DNA of 64,000 bases from Streptomyces sp. STR69 (GTDB taxonomy: Bacteria; Actinomycetota; Actinomycetes; Streptomycetales; Streptomycetaceae), in NCBI RefSeq assembly GCF_024519455.1, contig NZ_JALJRY010000020.1, positions 62,001 to 126,000 of the forward strand. Direction: 5' to 3'. Position 1 is the first letter of the stretch; the number at the start of each line of letters is the position of its first letter. The translations under genes and the position numbers were made by a program. Under the pieces are notes generated by a model that was given only the letters and a program-made list of their open reading frames with translations, had not been told where the DNA came from and did no database searches. This document shows positions 32,892-40,609 of this stretch, one piece after another.

Positions 32892-33643
32892 CGGCGCAGA
32901 TGCCGGACGAAGAACCGCACCGCGCTGTCCGCCTCGAACCTGGGCAGTTCCTTGTGCGCGCCCGAGTTGACGTGCAGTGACTTCTCCTTCGAGGCGAAGG
33001 CGTCGAACAGTGCGAGACCGGACGGGCGCGGGATGTGCTCGTCGTCCCACTGGAGAGCGAACTCGATCGGAACGGTGATGCGCCGGGCCGTGTCGGCGAG
33101 GGCGTCGTCGTACCAGAAGAGGCCGAACACCGCGGCGGTGATGCGGGGTTCGACCGCGGTCAGCGGTACCCCGATCGCGGTGCCCATGTTCAGGCCGTAG
33201 TAGCCGACGGGTCCTTCGGTGCCGATCTCCGGCAGCTCCTGGAGGGCGTCCAGGGTGGCCAGCCACTCCGGTACGGCGCGCTCCGCGAGGTGGGCGTTGT
33301 ACCGGACGACGATCTCGCCGACGGGTTCGCCCGCCGCCATCGCCCGTTGCATCGCGGCGATCTCCCGCTCGTCGTGTGCCGTGCGGGGGCGCCCGCCGTG
33401 GCCCGGTGCGTCGATGACGGCGACGTGGAAACCGGCGTGGGCCACGAGGAGTTGGGCACGGCCCGTCATGGCGGGAGACTTCCGGTGGTTGCCGCCGCCG
33501 TGCCCCATCAGAACCAGGGGCGCGCGGTCGGCGCCGGATACCGGCGACCAGAGGGCGCCGGTGACCTCGCCCAAGGTGAAGTCGTGCTGGACGACGCCGT
33601 TCGACGTCGTCTCGGCGGTGAAGTGGAAGTGCGTTGAGTTCAT
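32885..33643 (-). CDS. alpha/beta hydrolase (dienelactone hydrolase-like)
   Basis: A 252-aa alpha/beta hydrolase fold. PLVLMGHGGGNHRKSPAMTG forms the oxyanion turn, HVAVIDAPGHGGRPRT follows, and the nucleophile position reads VGYYGLNMGTAIGVPL, in which Asn replaces the usual Ser-type nucleophile (G-L-N-M-G versus G-x-S-x-G). The acid (FALQWDDEHIP) and His (VNSGAHKELPRF) regions are present. The Asn substitution makes activity uncertain; it may be a non-hydrolytic relative. I use ATG 33643 over the longer frame. Confidence 0.85.
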   Translation of the reverse strand: MNSTHFHFTAETTSNGVVQHDFTLGEVTGALWSPVSGADRAPLVLMGHGGGNHRKSPAMTGRAQLLVAHAGFHVAVIDAPGHGGRPRTAHDEREIAAMQRAMAAGEPVGEIVVRYNAHLAERAVPEWLATLDALQELPEIGTEGPVGYYGLNMGTAIGVPLTAVEPRITAAVFGLFWYDDALADTARRITVPIEFALQWDDEHIPRPSGLALFDAFASKEKSLHVNSGAHKELPRFEADSAVRFFVRHLRRH

Positions 33644-33941
33644 GGGGTGTTGCCTTTCGGGATCGCCTTGTCGTGCGGCGCTCCCGGCGACCTCTAGGTC
33701 GCTGGCCCAACCGTGGAGAAGAGGGGGAGCACCCACCTGGATACTGCGTTCATGGGTCTCGCCTCCTCGCGTGCGTTCACGGCCTACGGCAAGTTAGCAG
33801 CCCGCTCGTGAGCGCGGCCAACGCTTTGTTGCCCGCGGGCCGCCGCCGTACTGCCGTATGCGTGTACATCTAATGTTCTTGACATCTTCCGGGACCGACG
33901 ACGTAGGTTGAGACGATCGCTCCCGGACGGGTGAAGGCCCC
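33644..33941. other. non-coding region upstream of leader peptide
   Basis: About 300 bp between the leftward hydrolase gene and the rightward leader peptide. It contains divergent promoter sequence; an AT-rich stretch around 33865-33890 (ACATCTAATGTTCTTGACAT) includes TTGACA and is the best candidate for the promoter of the leader-monooxygenase transcript. I see no coding pattern. Confidence 0.4.
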
Positions 33942-34058
33942 ATGCGCGCATGTGACGCCGCACCTCGCGGTGCCGGTCCGGGCGCGCGGCTGATCATTCG
34001 CCGGCACGTCGACTACTGCCGTACCGCCTCCGCCGTCTGTCCTTCCGTACGCCCCTGA
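33942..34058 (+). CDS. Cys-containing actinobacterial leader peptide (putative attenuator)
   Basis: A 38-codon ORF with Cys at residues 4, 26 and 33. Its C-terminal half (RRHVDYCRTASAVC) fits the actinobacterial leader-peptide pattern R-R-H-[VI]-D-x-x-R-x-x-S-A-x-C, which is found upstream of sulfur-assimilation and alkanesulfonate-type genes in Streptomyces. It ends 54 bp before the LLM monooxygenase start. Ribosome stalling at Cys codons when cysteine is scarce is the proposed mechanism. A short GC stem (34066-34071 with 34075-34080) lies just after the stop. Confidence 0.7.
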   Translation: MRACDAAPRGAGPGARLIIRRHVDYCRTASAVCPSVRP

Positions 34059-34112
34059 CCCACGTCGGCCCCACGGGCCGTCCGTCTCGACGCGTTCTCG
34101 GAAGGAACCCCC

Positions 34113-35198
34113 ATGTCCGGCTCCGCTCTGCGGCTCGCCCTCGAAATCGACGGCGACGGCGCCCATCCCGTGGCCTGGCGCCGCGCCGCTCACTCGCCCG
34201 ACCACCTGCTGAGCCCGCGCCGGGTGGCCCGTGTCGCCGCCGACGCGGAGAACGCCGGGTTCACCCTGCTCACCCTGGAGGACGGCGCGCTCCCGCCCGG
34301 CACCGGCCCGGACGTGGTCGGCCGGATCGGCGCGGTGGAGCGGGCCGCATTCATCGCCGCGTCGACGAGTGTCGTCGGTATCGCACCGGTCGTGCCGCTC
34401 ACCTACGCCGAACCGTTCCATGTCTCCAGCCAGTTGGCGTCCCTGGACCACATCTCGATCGGGCGTGCCGGGTGGGTGGTGAGCGAGGAGACGCGGCCCG
34501 AGGCCGCCTCCGTCTGGGGGCGTCCGCTCGTCGACGGGGCCGTGGTCCGCGCCCGTGAGTCCCGTGACGGCGTCGAGGTCGTCCGCGCACTGTGGGACTC
34601 CTGGGAGGACGACGCGGTCATCCGCTCCGTCGCCACCAGCCGCTATCTCGACCGGGACCGGCTGCACTACGTCGACTTCACCGGCGACGCGTACACGGTG
34701 AAGGGCCCGGCGATCGTGCCGCGTCCACCGCAGGGCCAACTCGTCGTGCTCGGCCACCCCGCCCGCGTGCCCGCCGGGCAACTCGACATCGCTCTCGTCG
34801 AGGGCCGCGACCTCGCCGCCGTCACCGCCGGAACGCCCCTTGCCTTCGCCGAGATCGAGGTCGCTCTCGACACCGCCCACGCCACGGCCGAGGAACGCGT
34901 CGCCGACCTCGAACGCCACGCGCCCTGGCCCGACCGGGGACGCCTGCGCCACATCGGCTCGGCCGCCGGACTCGCCCTGCTGCTGGGGGAGTTGAGGGGA
35001 GTGGTGGACGGAGTCCGGCTGCACCCGCTGGTGCTGGACGAGGACCTTCCGGAACTCTCCCGGCTCGTCCTGCCCCAACTCTTCGAACGACGGCACGCCC
35101 TACGGCCCCTGCCCGCCGCGACCCTGCGCACTCACCTGGGCCTCGACCGGCCCGCGAACCGGTACGCCGCCGCGGCCGTCCAGGAGGAAGCCCGATGA
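34113..35198 (+). CDS. LLM-class flavin-dependent monooxygenase-like protein (short, divergent)
   Basis: A 361-aa bacterial luciferase-like TIM-barrel protein. It shows LALEIDGDGAHPVAW, RVAADAENAGFTLLTLEDG, LTYAEPFHVSSQLASLDHIS and GRAGWVVSEE, the last being the family's barrel strand with flavin contact. The C-terminal part is Arg/Leu-rich and includes PLPAATLRTHLGLDRPANRY, the usual end. It overlaps the next monooxygenase by ATGA. LLM enzymes of this class cleave C-S or C-N bonds of sulfonates or chelates with reduced flavin from a partner reductase. Confidence 0.85.
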   Translation: MSGSALRLALEIDGDGAHPVAWRRAAHSPDHLLSPRRVARVAADAENAGFTLLTLEDGALPPGTGPDVVGRIGAVERAAFIAASTSVVGIAPVVPLTYAEPFHVSSQLASLDHISIGRAGWVVSEETRPEAASVWGRPLVDGAVVRARESRDGVEVVRALWDSWEDDAVIRSVATSRYLDRDRLHYVDFTGDAYTVKGPAIVPRPPQGQLVVLGHPARVPAGQLDIALVEGRDLAAVTAGTPLAFAEIEVALDTAHATAEERVADLERHAPWPDRGRLRHIGSAAGLALLLGELRGVVDGVRLHPLVLDEDLPELSRLVLPQLFERRHALRPLPAATLRTHLGLDRPANRYAAAAVQEEAR

Positions 35199-36595
35199 CC
35201 CGCACCGACCCCCTCGACGTGCCCCACCCGGACGCCCGACTCCACCTCGGCGTCTTCTTCCAGGGCGTCAACCACTGGACCGTCTGGTCCGACCCGGCCA
35301 GCGGTTCCCAGATCGACCCCGCCAACTTCCGGCGCGTCGCCCGGACCGCCGAACGTGGCCTGTTCGACGCGTTCTTCCTGGGGGAGGGGCTGCGGCTGCG
35401 CGAGGTCGACGGACAGATCCACGACCTCGACGTCGCCGGACGGCCCGACGCCATCACCCAACTCGCCGCGCTGGCCGCCGTGACCGACCGCATCGGCCTG
35501 GTCAGCACCTCCAACACCACCTTCAACGAACCCGCCGACCTCGCCCGCCGCCTGTCCGGCCTCGACCTGCTCTCCGAGGGCCGCGCCGGCTGGAACGTGG
35601 TGACCACCGACAACGCCTGGACCGGCGCCAACTTCCGCCGCGGCGGCTACCTCGACCACGCCGACCGCTACCGGCGCGCCGAGGAGTTCCTCACCGTCGC
35701 CCGCGCCCTGTGGGACGGCTGGACGGACGCGGCCGTCTCCGACTCGGCCGCCGCACCGGCCTGGGCGGCACCCGACGCCGTACGCCAAGTCCGCCACCAG
35801 GGACCGCAGTTCGACGTCGACCTCGCACCCACCCTGCCGCGCAGCGCCCAGGGACACCCGGTGATCTTCCAGGCCGGGGACTCCGGCGAGGGCCGCGACT
35901 TCGCCGCCCGCAACGCCGACGTCATCTTCTCCGCGCACGGCAACGACTTCGACGACGCGCTCGCCTTCGCCGACGACCTGCGGAGCCGGCTGCGCGCCGT
36001 CGGCCGCCCCGAGGACGATCTGCGCATCCTCCCGGGCACCGAGATCATCATCGGCGCCACAGAGGAGGAGGCACTGGAGAAGAAGCGCTGGATCCGCCTC
36101 CAACAGGTCACCCCGGCAACGGCGTTGGGCATCGCCGGACTCCTGTGGGGCCTCGACCTGTCCGGCCGTGACGCCGACGGGCCGCTGCCCAAGGAGGACC
36201 CGGTCGTCGCCGAGAACGACGGCTCGTTCGGCGCACGGCGCATCGCCGATCCGCGCCAAGTGGTCGCCGAATGGCGGGAGAAGGCCGACGCGAACCGCTG
36301 GTCGCTGCGCGAGACCGTCATCGCGCTCGGCCCCCAGCGCGGTCATGTCGGCACCCCGGAGAGACTGGCGGACAAGTTCGCCCACTTCGTCCGGCACGGC
36401 GCCGTCGACGGCTTCAACGTCACGCCGTATCTGATCCCCGAAGGCCTGGACGACATCGTCGACCTCCTCGTCCCCGCACTCCAGGAACGCGGCGTCTACC
36501 GCACCGAATACACCGGTACGACCCTGCGCGAACACCTCGGCCTGCGCGAGCCGCTCACCCACCGCACCGCCACGGACCGCCGACAGGCGGGCTGA
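35195..36595 (+). CDS. NtaA/SnaA/DszA-type LLM flavin monooxygenase
   Basis: A 466-aa monooxygenase of the nitrilotriacetate / dibenzothiophene-sulfone (NtaA/DszA) type. It reads LHLGVFFQGVNHWTVW, NFRRVARTAERGLFDAFFLG, LVSTSNTTFNEPADLARRLS, GRAGWNVVTTDNAWTGANF and LPRSAQGHPVIFQAGDSGEG, all family hallmarks. With the upstream leader peptide and companion monooxygenase it most likely releases sulfur from an organosulfur compound, with FMNH2 from a separate reductase. No reductase is encoded nearby. It ends with the palindromic terminator at 36603. Confidence 0.9.
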   Translation: MTRTDPLDVPHPDARLHLGVFFQGVNHWTVWSDPASGSQIDPANFRRVARTAERGLFDAFFLGEGLRLREVDGQIHDLDVAGRPDAITQLAALAAVTDRIGLVSTSNTTFNEPADLARRLSGLDLLSEGRAGWNVVTTDNAWTGANFRRGGYLDHADRYRRAEEFLTVARALWDGWTDAAVSDSAAAPAWAAPDAVRQVRHQGPQFDVDLAPTLPRSAQGHPVIFQAGDSGEGRDFAARNADVIFSAHGNDFDDALAFADDLRSRLRAVGRPEDDLRILPGTEIIIGATEEEALEKKRWIRLQQVTPATALGIAGLLWGLDLSGRDADGPLPKEDPVVAENDGSFGARRIADPRQVVAEWREKADANRWSLRETVIALGPQRGHVGTPERLADKFAHFVRHGAVDGFNVTPYLIPEGLDDIVDLLVPALQERGVYRTEYTGTTLREHLGLREPLTHRTATDRRQAG

Positions 36596-36602
36596 ACCAC
36601 GG

Positions 36603-36644
36603 CCGCGGTGGCCACCGTCCCCGTGCGCACGGTGGCCACCGCGG
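36603..36644. terminator. bidirectional hairpin terminator
   Basis: A perfect inverted repeat with 16-bp arms (CCGCGGTGGCCACCGT / ACGGTGGCCACCGCGG) and a 10-base loop, between the convergent monooxygenase and ArsR-type genes. Its strength and position fit a shared terminator. No U-run is present, which is usual here. Confidence 0.8.
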
Positions 36645-36650
36645 GGTGTG

Positions 36651-37628
36651 TCAGCGGTCCAGCAGGCGAAGGCCCAGGGGAGTCGCCGAGTGCCGTACGA
36701 ACTGGCCGTCCCGGTGACTGGCGATCAGGCCTCCGTCGCGCAGCACACCGAGCTGGTAACTCGCGCTCGGTAACGCGATGTTGGCCGCCGAAGCCACCTC
36801 GGACGTCGTCCTTGGACCATGACCGGCCAGATGCGCCAGTACGGCCGTCCGGGTGCGGCCGAGCAGCCGCTCCAGCCCGTCCCTGCTCGCGCGGACGATC
36901 TCCAGGGGCTGTTTGGCGACCGGGTAGACGAGCACGGGCCCGAGCGTGGGGTCCGCGAGGGCGGTGGGCCTGCGCCAGCAGAAGTAGGACGGGACGAGCA
37001 GCAGGCCCCGCCCCTGCAGATGCAGTTCGCGGTCGACGGGATAGTCCACCTCCAGCACGGGAGCGCGCCAATGGGCGTGCGGGCGCAGGCTGTTGAGGAG
37101 GGCGGAGGTGCCGCCGTCGAGGAGCGCGCGGGAGCGCAGGTCGACATCGTCGACGACGGCGGCCAGAACCCAGGGCCAGTACGGTTCGAGCAGGGTCCGG
37201 CAGGACAGTTCCAGGGCCCGCGTCAGCGCCCCCAGGGCCTTGGTTCCAGGCCGGTCGAGGGCGGAGACCCACGACGGCAGCGGACGGGACTCGGCGAGCC
37301 GGGACAGCTCACGGGTCAACCGGGCGCGGGAGGTGGCCCGTACCTCGTCGAGACCGCCGGCCAGACCACCGCCCGTGACGGACGGCGTGAGGAAGTCGGG
37401 GATGTAGCCCACGGGAGGAATCAGCGTCCGCAACGGCAGCAGGGCCTGCCCGGCCCGCGGGTCCCTGGCCAGCCCGTCGCGCACTGAGCGGCGCCAGTGC
37501 CCGAATTCGAGCGCCCCCTGTCGGCTGTCCAACCGGCAGACACCACACACGAGTTCCCACAACGTATGGGGCCGGCGGGCGACCCGGATGCTCTGCAGGT
37601 CCCGCGAGGTGAAGTGAATTCTGAGCAT
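36651..37628 (-). CDS. ArsR-type HTH regulator with large N-terminal domain (DUF5937-like)
   Basis: A 325-aa protein. Residues about 1-240 are a domain seen in actinobacterial ArsR-like regulators, opening with RIHFTSRDLQSIRVARRP and continuing through YIPDFLTP; from about 250 comes a winged helix (RTRTAVLAHLAGHGPRTTSE, VASAANIALPSASYQLGVLR, GLIASHRDGQFVRHSATPLG). No ArsR metal-binding Cys cluster is evident. It converges on the LLM operon and shares its terminator; the target genes are unknown. Confidence 0.85.
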   Translation of the reverse strand: MLRIHFTSRDLQSIRVARRPHTLWELVCGVCRLDSRQGALEFGHWRRSVRDGLARDPRAGQALLPLRTLIPPVGYIPDFLTPSVTGGGLAGGLDEVRATSRARLTRELSRLAESRPLPSWVSALDRPGTKALGALTRALELSCRTLLEPYWPWVLAAVVDDVDLRSRALLDGGTSALLNSLRPHAHWRAPVLEVDYPVDRELHLQGRGLLLVPSYFCWRRPTALADPTLGPVLVYPVAKQPLEIVRASRDGLERLLGRTRTAVLAHLAGHGPRTTSEVASAANIALPSASYQLGVLRDGGLIASHRDGQFVRHSATPLGLRLLDR

Positions 37629-37747
37629 GCGACCTCATTCCCGCGCGTGGTCAGTGCGCGTGATCGGTGGGGGGTCACAGCCGCACAGAATCCGGCGCGC
37701 CCCTCATGGTGACGACTGAGAGGCGCGCTTGGTTGTCGGACCGGGCT

Positions 37748-38572
37748 TCAGACGCCGCCCCGCTCACGCGGAATCTTCTGCCCCGCTTCGATGGCGACCG
37801 GCAGGCGGTTCTCCGCCGGTGGCAGGGGGCAGGTGGCCAGGTCGGTATAGGCGCAGGGGAGGTTGGCCGCGCGGTTGAAGTCCAGGACAACCGTGCCGTC
37901 GGCGGCGGGCGGGGCGAGCGCGAGGGCCCGGTTCGCTGCGTAGGTGGTTACTCCGGAGGTGGTGTCCGTGAAGAGAACGAGCAGCGTGCCCGGCCCGCGT
38001 CCGGGGAACGCGGTCAGGGCCAGCGGGTGCCCGTCCAGTTCGAAATCGACCCGGCCCGGGGCGTCGTACACGTGCTCAAGGCCCTCGACCGCCGCACCCA
38101 CGGTCGTCGGGCGCGGCGTCTCGAAGGCCGTGTACCGTCCCCGGACCACCCAGCGCGGATCGGGCGCGTAGGCGGGGGTACCGGCGAAGGCGGTGCGCAG
38201 CGGCGAGTCCGGGTGCCGGGGCCGGACGATGTCGTGCCCGCCGCGCCTGGCCACCTCGATCACGGCGTCACCCCACACCGCGTCGACACCGCCCCGCTCG
38301 GGCAGCACGCCGAAGCGGTGCTCACCCCGCACGGGCGTTCCCGCTACGACGAGTTCCTCACCGTCGTCGAGGGCTACGGCGACCCCGGCGTCGTCGGTCC
38401 ACCAGGCACCCGGCGCGTCCGGGAACCGCTGCGGCCGGTCGTCGAGCCAGTGCAGTCCGGTGATCGCCAGGAATCCGTGCGGGGCGGCGAGCCGTTCCTC
38501 CTGACCGCGGTACCACTCCAGCCATTCCTGGGCGAAGGCCTGCAGATCCGTCGCAGTGAGGTCAACGGTCAT
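37748..38572 (-). CDS. DUF1684 family protein
   Basis: A 274-aa protein with the conserved C-terminal DUF1684 block: VVLDFNRAANLPCAYTDLATCPLPPAENRLPVAIEAGQK, split here as DFNRAANLPCAYT and CPLPPAENRLPVAI. The N-terminal half has WYRGQEERLAAPHGFLAI and the beta-rich middle. The conserved Cys residues and the N-R-A block could form an active site, but the function of the family is unknown. The start ATG 38572 is the ORF's first Met. Confidence 0.88.
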   Translation of the reverse strand: MTVDLTATDLQAFAQEWLEWYRGQEERLAAPHGFLAITGLHWLDDRPQRFPDAPGAWWTDDAGVAVALDDGEELVVAGTPVRGEHRFGVLPERGGVDAVWGDAVIEVARRGGHDIVRPRHPDSPLRTAFAGTPAYAPDPRWVVRGRYTAFETPRPTTVGAAVEGLEHVYDAPGRVDFELDGHPLALTAFPGRGPGTLLVLFTDTTSGVTTYAANRALALAPPAADGTVVLDFNRAANLPCAYTDLATCPLPPAENRLPVAIEAGQKIPRERGGV

Positions 38573-38577
38573 GATCG

Positions 38578-38906
38578 CTCCTTCGTCGCACGAGGCTCGG
38601 CCTCGAAACGGTGTCGTACCAGTGCCAACCCCGGCCGCCCGGCGAGGGATTCCGGCCCATGTGTGACAGCTTCGTGTCGGGATGGAGCGCGACCCGGTCG
38701 GTCAGTGGGCGTAGTCGATGGTGTTGTTGTTCGCGAGGACGAAGGTCGACGTAGGGACCGTCGTTGTCGCTGATCAGGCGGCGCAGGGCCGGTGACCAGG
38801 CGCGGTACCGGTCCAGTCGGCGAGAACGCGCTGGATGACGTAGATGTGGATGCGGTCGCCGTCGGCCGCGGCGGCGCTGCCCTGGCCGACGAGTTCGGCG
38901 ATTGAA
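38578..38906 (-). pseudogene. degraded coding remnant of unknown family
   Basis: About 330 bp without an intact gene. On the minus strand two pieces look like former coding sequence in different frames: IAELVGQGSAAAADGDRIHI followed by YVIQRVLADW (about 38905-38815), and RAWSPALRRLISDNDGPYV then STFVLANNNTIDYAH with a stop near 38703. Two frame changes are needed to join them. I do not recognise the family. The rest shows no structure. Confidence 0.35.
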
Positions 38907-39233
38907 TCAGGCCTGCTCGCTCACGAACCGCTCCACCTTCAGGTCGGTGAGTGAGTCCATCGCGTCCAACTGCTGCGCGGCTGCCACGAGTTGATCGTAT
39001 TCGGCGCGGCGGATGGAGATGCGGAAGCACTCGATCACGTGCGCCAGATCGTCGATGGCCATGTCGGTCTCGTCGTTGTCGATCAGATCGATGACCGTGG
39101 ACAGTGATCTCGCGGGTCTCGCATCGATGCCCGCTCGACGCACCAGGCTCTGGGCGACCGAACGGATGAGCGCCTCCGGTGAGTTGGGCGATTCGATGCG
39201 CGGGGGCTGTTCTCTCCGTCTGCGAAATCGCAT
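38907..39233 (-). CDS. MafI-like immunity protein (tentative)
   Basis: A 108-aa protein starting at ATG 39233. After a basic N-terminus it forms an all-helical acidic fold: ALIRSVAQSLVRRAGIDARP, TVIDLIDNDETDMAIDDLAH, VIECFRISIRRAEYDQLVAA. The LIDNDE-x-x-AI-x-DL-x-x-VIE pattern resembles the MafI family of immunity proteins, which protect against MafB toxins. No toxin gene lies nearby. It lies behind a carbonic-anhydrase pseudogene on the same strand, whose frame runs into it in the six-frame view; I treat it as separate. Confidence 0.5.
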   Translation of the reverse strand: MRFRRRREQPPRIESPNSPEALIRSVAQSLVRRAGIDARPARSLSTVIDLIDNDETDMAIDDLAHVIECFRISIRRAEYDQLVAAAQQLDAMDSLTDLKVERFVSEQA

Positions 39234-39235
39234 GT

Positions 39236-39479
39236 CAGCCGACCTCGTTGAGCGGTGGATCAGGAGATCTCCTCGGTGCCGAGGAGTCCTGGGTGACCAT
39301 ACCGCGTTGCGGATGACGCGCTCCTCGCCCTCGTTCAGGCCGAGGAGCGCGTACACGTTCAGCTGCGCGTCCATGCAGGCCACGACGGCGAGGTGCTTGG
39401 CGGGAGGCAGGGGGAGCGGACCTTCGAAGGTCTCCGCGTAACGGGTGTTGTTGGCCGGCAGTTCATCGGTCACGGACAT
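39236..39479 (-). pseudogene. beta-carbonic anhydrase pseudogene (truncated)
   Basis: The N-terminus is a clear beta-CA: SVTDELPANNTRYAETFEGP, LPLPPAKHLAVVACMDAQLN, VYALLGLNEGEERVIRNA. The active-site start ACMDA is present (Gln in place of Arg after it). Directly after RNA the sequence jumps, in another frame, to GMVTQD and then LGTEEI, parts that are normally about 15 residues apart; the rest, with the second Cys ligand, is absent. It ends in a stop near 39236. A deletion of internal and C-terminal sequence is the simplest explanation. Confidence 0.7.
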
Positions 39480-39750
39480 GGTGGACCTCGGTTCTCGTGT
39501 GTTCTCAGGGGCGCTGTGCGGGAGTGGTGCTCGGGACGGGCGCACGGCAACAGAACACATCGAGAACGTAGGCGCGACGCGCAAGCGACGGGTGGCCGAA
39601 GCGGCGACGTCGGCTCAACTTGTGCGCGACGGACGCCTTGTTGGCGCGAGTCGAAGTGAAACGCGGCTCACCGGGCAGTCGTCCCCATGCACATGCCGTC
39701 ATCGACGGCTGTCGTGTTCCGGGACTGTCGAAGGATGTTGAAGATCATTG

Positions 39751-40563
39751 ATGGAGAGCCAGAAGGCGGAAGAGAAGAAAAGGGAAGAGAAGAAGCAGGC
39801 ACCTAAACGCAAGGTGCTCGATCTGACCGCGGTGCAGGTGGTGGCGAGTGCGCTGGCCACCGTGGTGGGCGCCGTGCTGGCGTCCTTGCTGGGGGTGACG
39901 GGGACGATCATCGGCGCCGCCGTGGTCAGCACCAGCGCGACCACTGGTGCCGCCGTCTTCCAGCACGCTTTCCGACGGACGGGTGAGGGGATCCGCCGGC
40001 GGGTGCCGTCGGTGGCGATGGCTCTGACGCCCACTGAGGAGCGGGCGATGCAACGCGCGGATGCCCGGGCGGCGTTCGCCCTGTCGGACGACACCCCGGC
40101 CGGTGACAAGACACCGACGGCCACCCCCTCCGACGACGAGTCGGTGACCACCTATCGGACCGGCTCCTTCCGGAAGTCCATCGGCTGGAAGAAGTTCGCG
40201 CTGGCGACAGGCCTGGTGTTCGCTCTGGCGATGGTCACGGTGACCGCGGCCGAGCTGGTCATGGGCAAGCCGATAGCCGCCGCGGTACGGAACGAATCGG
40301 GCAAGGGCACGTCGTTGGGCGGCGGTTCGGCCGGGACGCCCACTCCCGCACACAGCCCGACACCCACACCGCTCGCGTCCAGCGGTGCGGGATCACAGCC
40401 GAGCGGTTCGGCCTCGCCGTCCGCGAGCGCCGAGCCGGACACGAGCTCCAGTACCGGCGCGGGCGCCGGTCGGAGCACCGGCTCCAGCCCCGAGACCTCG
40501 GCGTCGACCGTGCCGTCCGCGAGCAGCGGCGCCGTCAACAGCGCCGACGCCACCACTCGTTGA
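39751..40563 (+). CDS. membrane protein with Ser/Thr/Pro-rich tail, unknown function
   Basis: A 270-aa protein starting at ATG 39751. A Lys/Glu-rich N-terminus (EKKREEKKQAPKRK) precedes a hydrophobic region at about 28-70 (VQVVASALATVVGAVLASLL then VTGTIIGAAVVSTSATTG), another membrane span near 145 (FALATGLVFALAMVTVTAAE), and a low-complexity Ser/Gly/Pro/Thr tail of about 90 residues (HSPTPTPLASSGAGSQPSG). The tail would be outside the membrane. Such proteins are common in Streptomyces without known role. It is convergent with the next gene. Confidence 0.75.
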   Translation: MESQKAEEKKREEKKQAPKRKVLDLTAVQVVASALATVVGAVLASLLGVTGTIIGAAVVSTSATTGAAVFQHAFRRTGEGIRRRVPSVAMALTPTEERAMQRADARAAFALSDDTPAGDKTPTATPSDDESVTTYRTGSFRKSIGWKKFALATGLVFALAMVTVTAAELVMGKPIAAAVRNESGKGTSLGGGSAGTPTPAHSPTPTPLASSGAGSQPSGSASPSASAEPDTSSSTGAGAGRSTGSSPETSASTVPSASSGAVNSADATTR

Positions 40564-40609
40564 GCGCCGCTCCGGCTGAGCGCAGGCTGTCGTACGAAGG
40601 CGGTCGACC

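Noticed and set aside
31608..33710. 700-codon open frame on the minus strand
   Set aside because: Antisense of the PobA-like and shadow of the hydrolase gene; no coherent domain.
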